Shown in pieces: positions 1 through 5,290 of a DNA stretch of 5,897 nt. The notes beneath the pieces are model-generated. The model was not told the DNA's origin, did not search any database, and saw only the letters and a program-made list of their open reading frames with translations. Both the position numbers and the translations under genes were made by a program. Origin of the DNA: Anaerolineae bacterium (GTDB taxonomy: Bacteria > Chloroflexota > Anaerolineae > Anaerolineales > Villigracilaceae); assembly GCA_003694975.1 (NCBI GenBank), contig RFJH01000072.1:1-5897 (forward strand), given 5' to 3'. How positions within the stretch are numbered: the first letter of the stretch is position 1; every line of letters starts with the position of its first letter.

Positions 1-381
1 GAGAACGACGTACAGACGTACTACGAGACCTGCGCGGACGACCTGACGCTGTATGAGTGGTGGGTCACCCCGCATCGCATTGATGGATTGCCTTTCCACG
101 AGTTCATGATGGAGGCCAACGCGCGGCGCGGGACGGTCTTCGGAGCGGAGGGGGAGGCTGCGCCGACGCGCTTCGATCTGGCGAACCTGCGCATCCAACG
201 CTATGGGGATACGGCCATCGCCAGTTACACCCTGCTCGTCAGCACGGCGACGGCGGAGGGGGTGCGCGTCGTGGCGCACAACGAGAGCCGCGTGATGGTC
301 AAGCGAGAGGGGAAATGGAAAGTGGTGCACGTGCACAAATCACCCGCCTGGCAGGCGCCGCACGTCCCGCCGCAGGAGTGA
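1..381 (+). CDS. NTF2-like / CaMKII-association-domain (DUF4440-type) protein, 5' end missing
   Basis: The frame is open from the first base of the window to the TGA at 379-381, so the start codon lies upstream and 126 C-terminal residues are visible. An internal TTG at 88 could initiate, but domain sequence lies before it, so I reject it as the start. The visible part reads like the cone-shaped NTF2/SnoaL superfamily, closest to the association domain of CaM kinase II. It has a Y..C..DLT.YE segment (residues 7-19), then G-LPFHEF (29-35), a strand pair around 'GDTAIASYTLL', and near the end the pattern W-KVVHVHKSP (about residues 107-116), which matches the W..VH.H.S ending of that family. 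Bacterial stand-alone members are small soluble oligomers with unknown ligands. There is no signal peptide or membrane segment in the visible part. It ends 1 nt before the glycosyltransferase start, suggesting co-transcription. The domain is fairly secure; the function is unknown. Confidence 0.75.
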   Translation, partial: ENDVQTYYETCADDLTLYEWWVTPHRIDGLPFHEFMMEANARRGTVFGAEGEAAPTRFDLANLRIQRYGDTAIASYTLLVSTATAEGVRVVAHNESRVMVKREGKWKVVHVHKSPAWQAPHVPPQE

Positions 382-382
382 G

Positions 383-1495
383 ATGGAGTGCTTCGTCGGT
401 CGCCTGGGCGTGCAGCAGCGCGTCCTGCCCGTCTACCGTGTCCCCTTCTTCGACGCGCTGGCGAAGGCCTGTAGCGGGGGGATGAGCCTGTTCGCCGGTC
501 TGCCGCGCCGGCGCGAGGCCATCGCCATCGCTCCGGGGCTGGGCGTGGGGCGATACGTCCGGGCGCACAACGTCCACCTCCTGGGCGGCCCGCTCTACGT
601 TTGCTATCAGCGCGGCTTCCTGGACTGGCTGGAGACCTGGCGACCCGACGCCCTGATCGTGGAGGCCAACCCGCGTTACCTTTCGACCCCCGCCGCCATC
701 CGCTGGATGAGGACGCGCCACCGACCGGTCATCGGTTGGGGACTGGGAGCGCCTCGCTCCGGACCTCTGGCCTGGTTCCGTCAAAGGATGTGGGCGCGCT
801 TCCTGAAGCGCTTCGACGCCCTGATCGCCTACAGCCGACGCGGGGCGCGGGAGTACGCCGCGTTGGGGTTCCCCCCGGAGCGGATTTTCGTCGCCTCGAA
901 CGCCGTTTTGCCGAAGCCGACCGCACCGCCACCTTCGCGCCCGCCCCACTTCTCCGAAAAGCCGGTCGTACTCTTCGTCGGTCGCCTGCAGGCCCGCAAG
1001 CGCGTGGACAACCTGTTGCGTGCCTGCGCCTCGTTGCCGGAGGGACTCAGGCCACGCCTCATCATCGTCGGCGATGGGCCGGAACGCGCTACGCTGGGGG
1101 CGCTGGCGCAACACATCTACCCACAGGCAGAGTTCCTCGGAGCGCAGTACGGCGAGGCGCTCAGGCCATATTTTGCCCTGGCCGATCTCTTCGTCCTGCC
1201 CGGCACCGGAGGTCTGGCCGTGCAGGAAGCGATGGGACACGGCCTGCCTGCCATCGTCGCTCGCGGCGATGGCACTCAAGAAGACCTCGTTCGTCCGGAA
1301 AGCGGCTGGCTCATCCCACCGGACGATCTCCCCGCCTTGCGTCAGGCGCTCGAGGAGGCTCTCTCCGACGCGAAACGCCTGCGGGCGATGGGAGAAGAGG
1401 CCTATCGTATCGTCCGGGAAGAGGTGAACGTCGAGAGCATGGTCGCCGTGTTCCTGCGCGCTCTTAATCAAGTTGTCCGGGCTTCGACAGCCTGA
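383..1495 (+). CDS. Glycosyltransferase family 4 (GT-B fold) protein
   Basis: This 370-residue protein has the length and two-domain layout of a GT4 retaining glycosyltransferase, which transfers a sugar from a nucleotide-sugar donor in polysaccharide or glycolipid assembly at the inner face of the membrane. The N-terminal acceptor domain opens with 'RVLPVYRVPFFDAL' (13-26) and includes 'EANPRYLSTPAAIRW' near residue 94. The C-terminal Glycos_transf_1 domain starts at 'VVLFVGRLQARKRVDNLL' (195-212), continues through 'IIVGDGPER', and holds the donor-site segment 'GGLAVQEAMGHGLP' (276-289) followed by 'GDGTQEDLV'. The first Glu of the usual E-x7-E motif is Gly274 here and the second is Glu282. 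I believe this is a known variant subgroup. The start ATG follows AGGAG (374-378) by 4 nt and the upstream stop by 1 nt. No membrane helix is evident. Donor and acceptor cannot be told from sequence, and no other polysaccharide gene is visible in the window. Confidence 0.9.
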   Translation: MECFVGRLGVQQRVLPVYRVPFFDALAKACSGGMSLFAGLPRRREAIAIAPGLGVGRYVRAHNVHLLGGPLYVCYQRGFLDWLETWRPDALIVEANPRYLSTPAAIRWMRTRHRPVIGWGLGAPRSGPLAWFRQRMWARFLKRFDALIAYSRRGAREYAALGFPPERIFVASNAVLPKPTAPPPSRPPHFSEKPVVLFVGRLQARKRVDNLLRACASLPEGLRPRLIIVGDGPERATLGALAQHIYPQAEFLGAQYGEALRPYFALADLFVLPGTGGLAVQEAMGHGLPAIVARGDGTQEDLVRPESGWLIPPDDLPALRQALEEALSDAKRLRAMGEEAYRIVREEVNVESMVAVFLRALNQVVRASTA

Positions 1496-1512
1496 TTCGG
1501 GCAGAAGTGCAG

Positions 1513-1518
1513 TACAAT
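1513..1518 (+). promoter_or_regulatory. Possible -10 element (TACAAT) upstream of ssb
   Basis: TACAAT differs from the bacterial -10 consensus at one position. It lies just after the glycosyltransferase stop, in the only sizeable gap before ssb. No convincing -35 hexamer sits at the right distance; CTGATT at 1492-1497 leaves a 15-nt spacer. If used, transcription would start near 1525, and the nested inverted repeats at 1535-1587 would fall in a 5' leader of roughly 120 nt. Confidence 0.3.
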
Positions 1519-1534
1519 ACAGGGTGTGGAAAAG

Positions 1535-1587
1535 GTAAATGATGGGACCGGCGCAGAGCGGGATTAATCCCGCCTCACATCATTTAC
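1535..1587. repeat. Nested inverted repeats in the ssb leader
   Basis: The outer arms are a perfect 10-bp inverted repeat: GTAAATGATG at 1535-1544 and CATCATTTAC at 1578-1587. Between them lies a perfect 16-bp palindrome, GCGGGATTAATCCCGC (1558-1573), able to form a 6-bp GC-rich stem with a TTAA loop. The two are not concentric: unpaired spacers of 13 nt (left) and 4 nt (right) separate them. As RNA this would be a two-tier hairpin. As DNA it could be a dimeric operator or a small REP/MITE-like element. No U-tract follows, so a simple intrinsic terminator is unlikely. The repeats are read directly; the role is unknown. Confidence 0.7.
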
Positions 1588-1590
1588 TAT

Positions 1591-1615
1591 TTGACCACCA
1601 TCCTACAGATATAGT
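1591..1615 (+). promoter_or_regulatory. Possible second promoter (TTGACC / TATAGT) for ssb
   Basis: TTGACC (1591-1596) resembles a -35 element and TATAGT (1610-1615) a -10 element, just upstream of the ssb ribosome binding site. The spacer is only 13 nt, well short of the usual 16-18, so both are unlikely to serve one sigma-70-type promoter. TATAGT alone could act with a poor -35. This is weak evidence. Confidence 0.2.
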
Positions 1616-1642
1616 CCCCTATCCCTCGGAGGAGATACAGTC

Positions 1643-2056
1643 ATGTTTCATACTGTGATTATCGTCGGCAACCTGGGTCGTGATCCAGAGATGCGCTACA
1701 CACCGAACGGACAGGCTGTCACCACATTTTCGGTGGCGAGCAATCGCCAGTACACCAACAGCGCCGGCGAGACGGTCAAGGAGACCATCTGGTTCCGCGT
1801 CTCAGCCTGGGGTCGGATGGCCGAGACGTGCAATCAGTACCTGCGTAAAGGTGCGCGGGTGCTGGTGGAGGGACGGCTGGTGCCGGATCAGGCCACCGGC
1901 GGCCCTCGTATCTGGACTGGCCAGGACGGTCAGCCACGCGCCTCGTTTGAAGTCACCGCTCAGGTGGTACGTTTTCTGACCTCACGAGCCGAAATGGAAG
2001 CGTTGCCTTCGGAAGGGGACGTGGGGAGCGCCGCTGAAGATGAGATCCCCTTTTAG
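1643..2056 (+). CDS. ssb: Single-stranded DNA-binding protein SSB
   Basis: SSB binds single-stranded DNA cooperatively during replication, recombination and repair, and recruits partner enzymes through its C-terminal tip. The N-terminal OB-fold (about residues 1-112) begins 'MFHTVIIVGNLGRDPEMRYTPNG' (split here: 'MFHTVIIVGNLG' then 'RDPEMRYTPNG'). It contains 'FSVASNR' and the hallmark 'ETIWFRVSAWGRMAE', then 'YLRKGARVLVEGRL'. An insert with 'TGGPRIWT' precedes 'ASFEVTAQVVRFL' and resembles Chloroflexota SSBs. The tail is short and acidic and ends in 'DEIPF', the conserved partner-binding tip. At 137 residues it is shorter than the 178-residue E. coli protein because the Gly/Pro-rich linker is almost absent. 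The ATG follows GGAGGAG (1628-1634) by 8 nt, an excellent site. Its stop codon overlaps the ribosome binding site of the next gene, indicating an operon with the DUF3467 and translin-like genes. Confidence 0.97.
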   Translation: MFHTVIIVGNLGRDPEMRYTPNGQAVTTFSVASNRQYTNSAGETVKETIWFRVSAWGRMAETCNQYLRKGARVLVEGRLVPDQATGGPRIWTGQDGQPRASFEVTAQVVRFLTSRAEMEALPSEGDVGSAAEDEIPF

Positions 2057-2060
2057 GAGG
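2055..2060 (+). promoter_or_regulatory. Ribosome binding site that decides the DUF3467 start
   Basis: AGGAGG overlaps the last two bases of the ssb stop codon TAG (2054-2056). It stands only 1 nt before the ATG at 2062 but 7 nt before the GTG at 2068. The GTG is therefore the better-spaced start. Ribosomes terminating on ssb would sit on this site, which predicts translational coupling. Confidence 0.7.
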
Positions 2061-2067
2061 GATGACC

Positions 2068-2403
2068 GTGACACAACCTCCCAATCGCCCATCTCGTCCT
2101 ATCCTTGAGGCTCCCGAAGACCTGGAAGCCGTGTACGCCAATCTGGCACGAGTAGCCCACTCACCGGCAGATATCGTGATTGACTTTGCCCACTTGCTCC
2201 CCGGCGATCGGAAGGCGCGCGTGCGAGCACGTATTCTGATGACACCTCTGAGCGCCAAGTTGCTTCACCGTGCTTTGGGCGAAAACCTGGCGCGCTACGA
2301 GGCCGCCTTTGGGGAAATTGTCGTGCCGGGGAACTCCTCGCTGGCCGATCACCTGTTCCGAACCGCTCGTCCGCCGGAAACCGATTCGCCGCCCGAGGCG
2401 TGA
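2068..2403 (+). CDS. DUF3467-family protein
   Basis: This small soluble protein (111 residues from GTG 2068; 113 if ATG 2062 is used) matches my memory of the DUF3467 family, whose function is not established. The visible family pattern is 'VYANLARVAHSPADIVIDFA' (22-41), then 'LLPGD' (43-47), a basic strand 'RVRARILMTP' (51-60), and a helix 'AKLLHRALGENLARYEAAFG' (63-82) followed by 'EI'. The order strand, strand, strand, helix suggests a compact alpha/beta fold. The N-terminus (1-17) and the last 20 residues are Pro-rich and probably disordered. There is no signal peptide or membrane helix. The gene sits 11 nt after ssb by this start, with its Shine-Dalgarno sequence inside the ssb stop, and 26 nt before the translin-like gene. 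That position suggests a role with single-stranded nucleic acid, but this is inference. Family assignment is good; function is unknown. Confidence 0.85.
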   Translation: MTQPPNRPSRPILEAPEDLEAVYANLARVAHSPADIVIDFAHLLPGDRKARVRARILMTPLSAKLLHRALGENLARYEAAFGEIVVPGNSSLADHLFRTARPPETDSPPEA

Positions 2404-2429
2404 GATTTCCCGCTCTGGCAGGTGTGATC

Positions 2430-3083
2430 ATGCACAAACTGGAAGAGATTGCCGAACGAATTCGTACCTCGTTCGATGCCCGGACGGCGGCACGCGATCA
2501 GGCGCTGGCACGTGCGCGCCGGTTGACCCGCCACTGTGCGCTGGCCATCCGCGCTGCTCACCGCTCCGAACCGACGGCCATGAATGACAACCTGAGTGAA
2601 GCACGCCGCCTGGCCAAAGCGATGCGCACCGACCTGGAATCCTACCCCGACCTGTTCTACGCCGGATACACCCAGGATGCCCTCAAAGAGTTCGCCGAAG
2701 CCAGTATCGTTTGCGCCTTGCTTAATGAACAACCCCTTCCCACACCGGAAGAGTTGGGAATCCCGCACGCGACCTATTTGAATGGCCTCGCCGAAGCCGT
2801 AGGGGAACTACGTCGGCGTATTCTTGACCTCCTGCGCGATGGCTACTCCAGGGAGGTTGAACGCCTTTTGCAGCACATGGACGAGATTTACGCCGTTCTG
2901 GTGACCATGGATTACCCTGACGCGGTCACCAACGGTCTGCGTCGCCAGACGGACATCGCCCGCAGCATCCTGGAGCGCACGCGAGGAGACGTTACCGTCA
3001 GCCTGCGAGGCGAACAATTGGAGCATGCCATCGTTGGCTTACTTGAGCATTTAAAGACCTCGGAGACGAACACGAGCGCATAA
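2430..3083 (+). CDS. Translin-family protein (TRAX-like), putative single-stranded nucleic acid binding protein or RNase
   Basis: This 217-residue, almost wholly helical protein has the length and pattern of translin/TRAX. In eukaryotes these form the C3PO octamer, with TRAX supplying RNase activity; archaeal homologues form a similar barrel. Landmarks are 'DLFYAGYTQDALKEFAEA' ending at residue 91, 'YLNGLAEAVGELRR' (about 115-128), 'LLQHMDEIY', and the C-terminal 'NGLRRQTDIARSILERTRGD' (168-187), which fits the family's conserved G-x-LRR-x-xD-xAR segment. Glu87 and Glu90 line up by eye with the E-x-x-E pair of TRAX that helps form the active site. The third acidic position could not be placed with confidence. 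I chose ATG 2430 because AGGTG (2420-2424) precedes it by 5 nt. A GTG at 2400, overlapping the previous stop as GTGA, would add ten residues unlike the family. The gene lies downstream of ssb and DUF3467. Family is likely; catalysis is unproven. Confidence 0.85.
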   Translation: MHKLEEIAERIRTSFDARTAARDQALARARRLTRHCALAIRAAHRSEPTAMNDNLSEARRLAKAMRTDLESYPDLFYAGYTQDALKEFAEASIVCALLNEQPLPTPEELGIPHATYLNGLAEAVGELRRRILDLLRDGYSREVERLLQHMDEIYAVLVTMDYPDAVTNGLRRQTDIARSILERTRGDVTVSLRGEQLEHAIVGLLEHLKTSETNTSA

Positions 3084-3091
3084 CCATTCTC

Positions 3092-3100
3092 TGATGTAAT
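3092..3100 (+). promoter_or_regulatory. Extended -10 motif positioned for a leaderless transcript
   Basis: TGATGTAAT matches the extended -10 pattern TGn followed by a TATAAT-like hexamer (TGTAAT, 3095-3100). The hexamer ends 6 nt before the ATG at 3107, so transcription would begin at or next to the A of the start codon. No Shine-Dalgarno sequence precedes that ATG; the bases there read ACCTCC instead. Together these suggest leaderless initiation. No clear -35 element is visible. Confidence 0.35.
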
Positions 3101-3106
3101 ACCTCC

Positions 3107-3721
3107 ATGTCCCGCCGCCTGACTCGTCGTTTCCCTCTCTTGATTTATGAACGCACCATCAACCGCTGGTGGCCTGCTACGCTGACACTTGGGCTTGTGC
3201 TGGAAGGGGTTGGCTTGTTCCTGTTCCTGCGTCAGAGAGACGCCTGGCGGGGAGGGGCCGTGCTGGGGGTTGGGGCGTTGACGTTGCTCTTCACCTTGTT
3301 CCTGCTGTTGATCCGGCGCATGGCCTATGTCCAGCCACAGCCTACCCACTTGCGCCTGGTAACCCCCTTTTTGCGGCTCAACATTTCGTACAAGCGCTTC
3401 CGCCGAACTGTGACGGCAGAGATGAGCGCCATCTTTCCCCCTTCTGCCAGAATGAGCGCGTGGCAACGCGACCTCCTGGCACCCCTGGCACACAAGACGG
3501 CGCTAATTATTGAACTGACTTCCTTTCCGGTCCCGCCTTTCTTCTTACGTCTCTTCCTTTCGCCTTTCTTCTTCAAGGACCGGACGCCTCATCTGGTCAT
3601 CCTGGTGGACGATTGGATGGCTTTCAGCACCGCGCTCGAAAGCCTGCGCTCTGGGGGAGAGCAGGCGTTGAAATCCCCTCGTAAGAAGCGTTCTATTTTA
3701 TCCGGCCTGCGGCGCGAGTAA
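3107..3721 (+). CDS. Two-helix membrane protein with possible PH-like cytoplasmic domain
   Basis: I do not recognise this 204-residue protein by name. It has a basic N-terminus (RR..RR in residues 3-8) and two hydrophobic helices at about 21-41 and 49-69, separated by a short charged loop 'RQRDAWRGG'. A second basic patch (RR at 70-71) follows, and by the positive-inside rule both ends would face the cytoplasm. The rest (72-180) alternates beta-like strands such as 'HLRLVTPFLRLNISY' and 'KTALIIELTS' with a striking Phe/Pro-rich stretch 'PVPPFFLRLFLSPFFF' (141-156), then 'HLVILVDDW' and a helix. A TM hairpin followed by a strand-rich domain resembles bacterial PH-domain (bPH) membrane proteins; that is a guess from architecture. 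The tail is basic. The gene starts 23 nt after the translin-like stop without a Shine-Dalgarno sequence, so it may be read from its own promoter as well as from the operon. Confidence 0.75.
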   Translation: MSRRLTRRFPLLIYERTINRWWPATLTLGLVLEGVGLFLFLRQRDAWRGGAVLGVGALTLLFTLFLLLIRRMAYVQPQPTHLRLVTPFLRLNISYKRFRRTVTAEMSAIFPPSARMSAWQRDLLAPLAHKTALIIELTSFPVPPFFLRLFLSPFFFKDRTPHLVILVDDWMAFSTALESLRSGGEQALKSPRKKRSILSGLRRE

Positions 3722-3726
3722 CGAGA

Positions 3727-3756
3727 TGCTCCGGATTCGCCGGGCGTCATTTAAAT
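3727..3756 (+). terminator. Weak candidate terminator after the plus-strand operon
   Basis: Just past the TAA at 3719-3721, CCGG (3731-3734) can pair with CCGG (3740-3743) around a 5-nt loop, with a T-G pair extending it. The short AT-rich run CATTTAAAT follows. The stem is short and the T-tract interrupted, so this is only a candidate. Confidence 0.25.
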
Positions 3757-3872
3757 CGCTGCCTCGTTCTCTGCTCGGCGCGCGCCACGTCGGAAAGAGG
3801 GGCGTCTCGACTACGACCTTCGGCCCCCGGCTCGACGCGACACCTCGGCCACGCAGGGGCTTCGCAGTGCGG

Positions 3873-3894
3873 GTCGGACGGCTTGGCGTCCGGC
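3873..3894. repeat. 8-bp stem hairpin in the convergent gap
   Basis: GTCGGACG (3873-3880) pairs with CGTCCGGC (3887-3894) around the 6-nt loop GCTTGG, with one G-T wobble. It is GC-rich and sits about 80 nt past the minus-strand stop. It could slow or stop transcription from either side, but no T-run follows on either strand, so I do not call it a terminator. Confidence 0.45.
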
Positions 3895-3971
3895 GGAGGG
3901 GGCGAGACAACCACAAACGGTTGCCCTACCTGTTTGCTCAGATACTCGACCATCTGCCCGAGGCGGTGTTC

Positions 3972-5285
3972 TCATGCCTGCAACGACTCGATATAGGCTT
4001 TGATCTCCGGCATGAGCATCAGCCGCCGGTAGAAATAGTCGTTGACCACCTCCATCACCGCTTCCTGGGCAGCCTGCACCTCGGCCTCGCGCACCTCGGC
4101 CTGCTCGCCGGAGAGCAGGGAGCGCAGGGTAAGCAGGCGGCGGACGATCTCGGTCTCCTTGTCGCCTTCCAGGACCTGCACCGCGGAGAGGATCAGGGCG
4201 TCGAGTTGCTCGATGATGGTCTTCGGGTCGATCTCCGAGCCGGGCAGCGCGGCCTCGTCCACGGTGCGGATGAGGGCCGAAATCTGATACAGCACGGTGG
4301 CCGGTTCGTCGAAGAGTTCGCGCAGGTAAGCCGCCTCGGCATAGCGACCGCTCAGGCGGAAGATGTTGTACATGCGCTTGGCGGCCTTACCGTAGTTGGG
4401 ATGGACGGTGACGTATTTGCGCACCTGGTCTTCGAGTTGCTCCACATACTCATCCAGGGCATCCGCAGCGACATGCTTTGCCAGTTTGGCAAAGAGGGGA
4501 ATGGAATCGGCCTCCAGGTAGACTTCCTGAAAGTAGGGGTCGAGTTGACCGTCCATGGGGGTGATCGAGCCGTCGGGGGCCTCCCAGGTCACATCCAGGT
4601 TGTTGCTGGCGTTGGCGAGCGTCTTGCGCGGCGGACAGGCGACCACCCAATCGAGTTTGCACCAGCCGGGGTCCAGGGCGACCACGTCCCATGTGAGGGT
4701 GACGGGATGCCCCTCTGCGTCCTCGACCTGGATCTCGCCTTTCCGCACCTCGTCCAGGTTCCAGGAGATAGGCGCGCCCTTTTTCATCTTCTTTCCCTGG
4801 CGCGTCACGTCGAAGGGATAGGAACCGAACTTGACCTCGATGAGGTGATACGTCGGGCCGCTGGCCGTCTCCAGCACCTTCTGGCGCATCACATCGGCCA
4901 GGATACGGCAGGCCTCTTCCCACGTCGCGGCCTTGATGTTGACGCGCTCGAAGAAATCGCAATCGCCGGGGTGAGTCTGAATCTTGGACTGTGCCGCAGA
5001 GCCGGAGAGCGCCAGGGCGGTCTCCACCACGCCGGGGCGGTCGGGGATTTCCACGATACGCCCGATATCGCGGAAGTAGGCCAGGTCTTTGGGATCGAAA
5101 TCGAGCAAAGTGACTTTGTGACCGTACACGCCGTGCTTGGCATCCACCGTCACTTCGTCCACCTGCGCGGAGGCCATGGCCGTCAGCCACTGAAGGGCTT
5201 CTTCCTCATCGATCTCCACGCCCAGTCGCCGCGCCGATTCGATAATATGTTCCAGTTCCTCTTGGGGGGTAGGGGAAATGCTCAT
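3972..5285 (-). CDS. Putative nucleotidyltransferase-fold protein of unknown function
   Basis: No named family was recognised. Of 437 residues (from the Met at 5285), the part near 94-113 reads 'SGSAAQSKIQTHPGDCDFFE'. That fits the nucleotidyltransferase-fold signature: Gly-Ser (95-96), an 11-residue gap, then Asp108-x-Asp110 as candidate metal ligands. 'LIEVKFG' (148-154) and 'CKLDWVVA' (209-216) could be later core strands, with Asp212 as a possible third acid. The C-terminal half (about 265-437) is helical and includes 'KRMYNIFRLSGRYAEAAYLR'. It could be a substrate-binding domain as in poly(A)-polymerase-like enzymes, which is inference only. No signal peptide or membrane helix is evident. 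AGGAGG (5296-5291) lies 5 nt from ATG 5285 but 2 nt from the adjacent GTG 5288, so I chose ATG. It lies 39 nt downstream of the DEDDh exonuclease gene and is probably co-transcribed. Protein-like sequence continues in frame after its TGA. Confidence 0.8.
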   Translation of the reverse strand: MSISPTPQEELEHIIESARRLGVEIDEEEALQWLTAMASAQVDEVTVDAKHGVYGHKVTLLDFDPKDLAYFRDIGRIVEIPDRPGVVETALALSGSAAQSKIQTHPGDCDFFERVNIKAATWEEACRILADVMRQKVLETASGPTYHLIEVKFGSYPFDVTRQGKKMKKGAPISWNLDEVRKGEIQVEDAEGHPVTLTWDVVALDPGWCKLDWVVACPPRKTLANASNNLDVTWEAPDGSITPMDGQLDPYFQEVYLEADSIPLFAKLAKHVAADALDEYVEQLEDQVRKYVTVHPNYGKAAKRMYNIFRLSGRYAEAAYLRELFDEPATVLYQISALIRTVDEAALPGSEIDPKTIIEQLDALILSAVQVLEGDKETEIVRRLLTLRSLLSGEQAEVREAEVQAAQEAVMEVVNDYFYRRLMLMPEIKAYIESLQA

Positions 5286-5290
5286 CACTG

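Larger units (their letters stand above)
3722..3971. other. Convergent intergenic region
   Basis: This stretch separates the ends of two converging genes. It holds the weak terminator candidate near 3731, a GGCGCGCGCC palindrome (3777-3786), and a hairpin at 3873-3894. On the minus strand, the reading frame of the upstream gene continues past its TGA for 74 codons, ending at a TGA at 3749-3747. The first 23 or so of those residues look like genuine protein. No plus-strand gene was found. Confidence 0.6.

Noticed and set aside
601..1467. A 288-codon plus-strand frame overlapping the glycosyltransferase
   Set aside because: It is an out-of-frame shadow of the GT4 gene: Arg/Pro-rich, without motifs, and with no ribosome binding site of its own.
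299..1471. A 390-codon open frame on the minus strand
   Set aside because: It lies opposite the well-supported GT4 gene. Its translation is rich in Arg, Gln and Gly with no recognisable domain, as expected for antisense of GC-rich coding sequence.
1535..1587. Intrinsic terminator for the glycosyltransferase
   Set aside because: The stems are good, but no T-run follows either the inner palindrome or the outer stem, so termination by the usual mechanism is not supported.
2400..2429. GTG at 2400 (GTGA overlap with the DUF3467 stop) as the translin-like start
   Set aside because: The extra residues VRFPALAGVI do not fit the family, and the best-spaced ribosome binding site (AGGTG, 2420-2424) serves ATG 2430.
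3722..3971. tRNA, small RNA or CRISPR in the convergent gap
   Set aside because: There is no cloverleaf, no regularly spaced direct repeats, and no promoter or T-rich terminator pair to support an RNA gene.
3972..3974. Selenocysteine recoding of the in-frame TGA
   Set aside because: No selenoprotein-like motif surrounds the codon and no convincing SECIS-like hairpin was seen directly downstream. Mutation or a genuine stop is simpler.
3811..3975. A 54-codon minus-strand ORF whose ATG overlaps the nucleotidyltransferase-like stop as ATGA
   Set aside because: The 4-bp overlap looks like an operon junction, but the translation is Arg/Ala/Pro-rich and featureless. The competing frame in the same DNA reads more like real protein.
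4450..5190. A 246-codon minus-strand frame inside the nucleotidyltransferase-like gene
   Set aside because: It has Arg/Gly-rich composition and is a shifted reading of the same strand. The 437-residue frame has the proper start site, motifs and amino acid balance.
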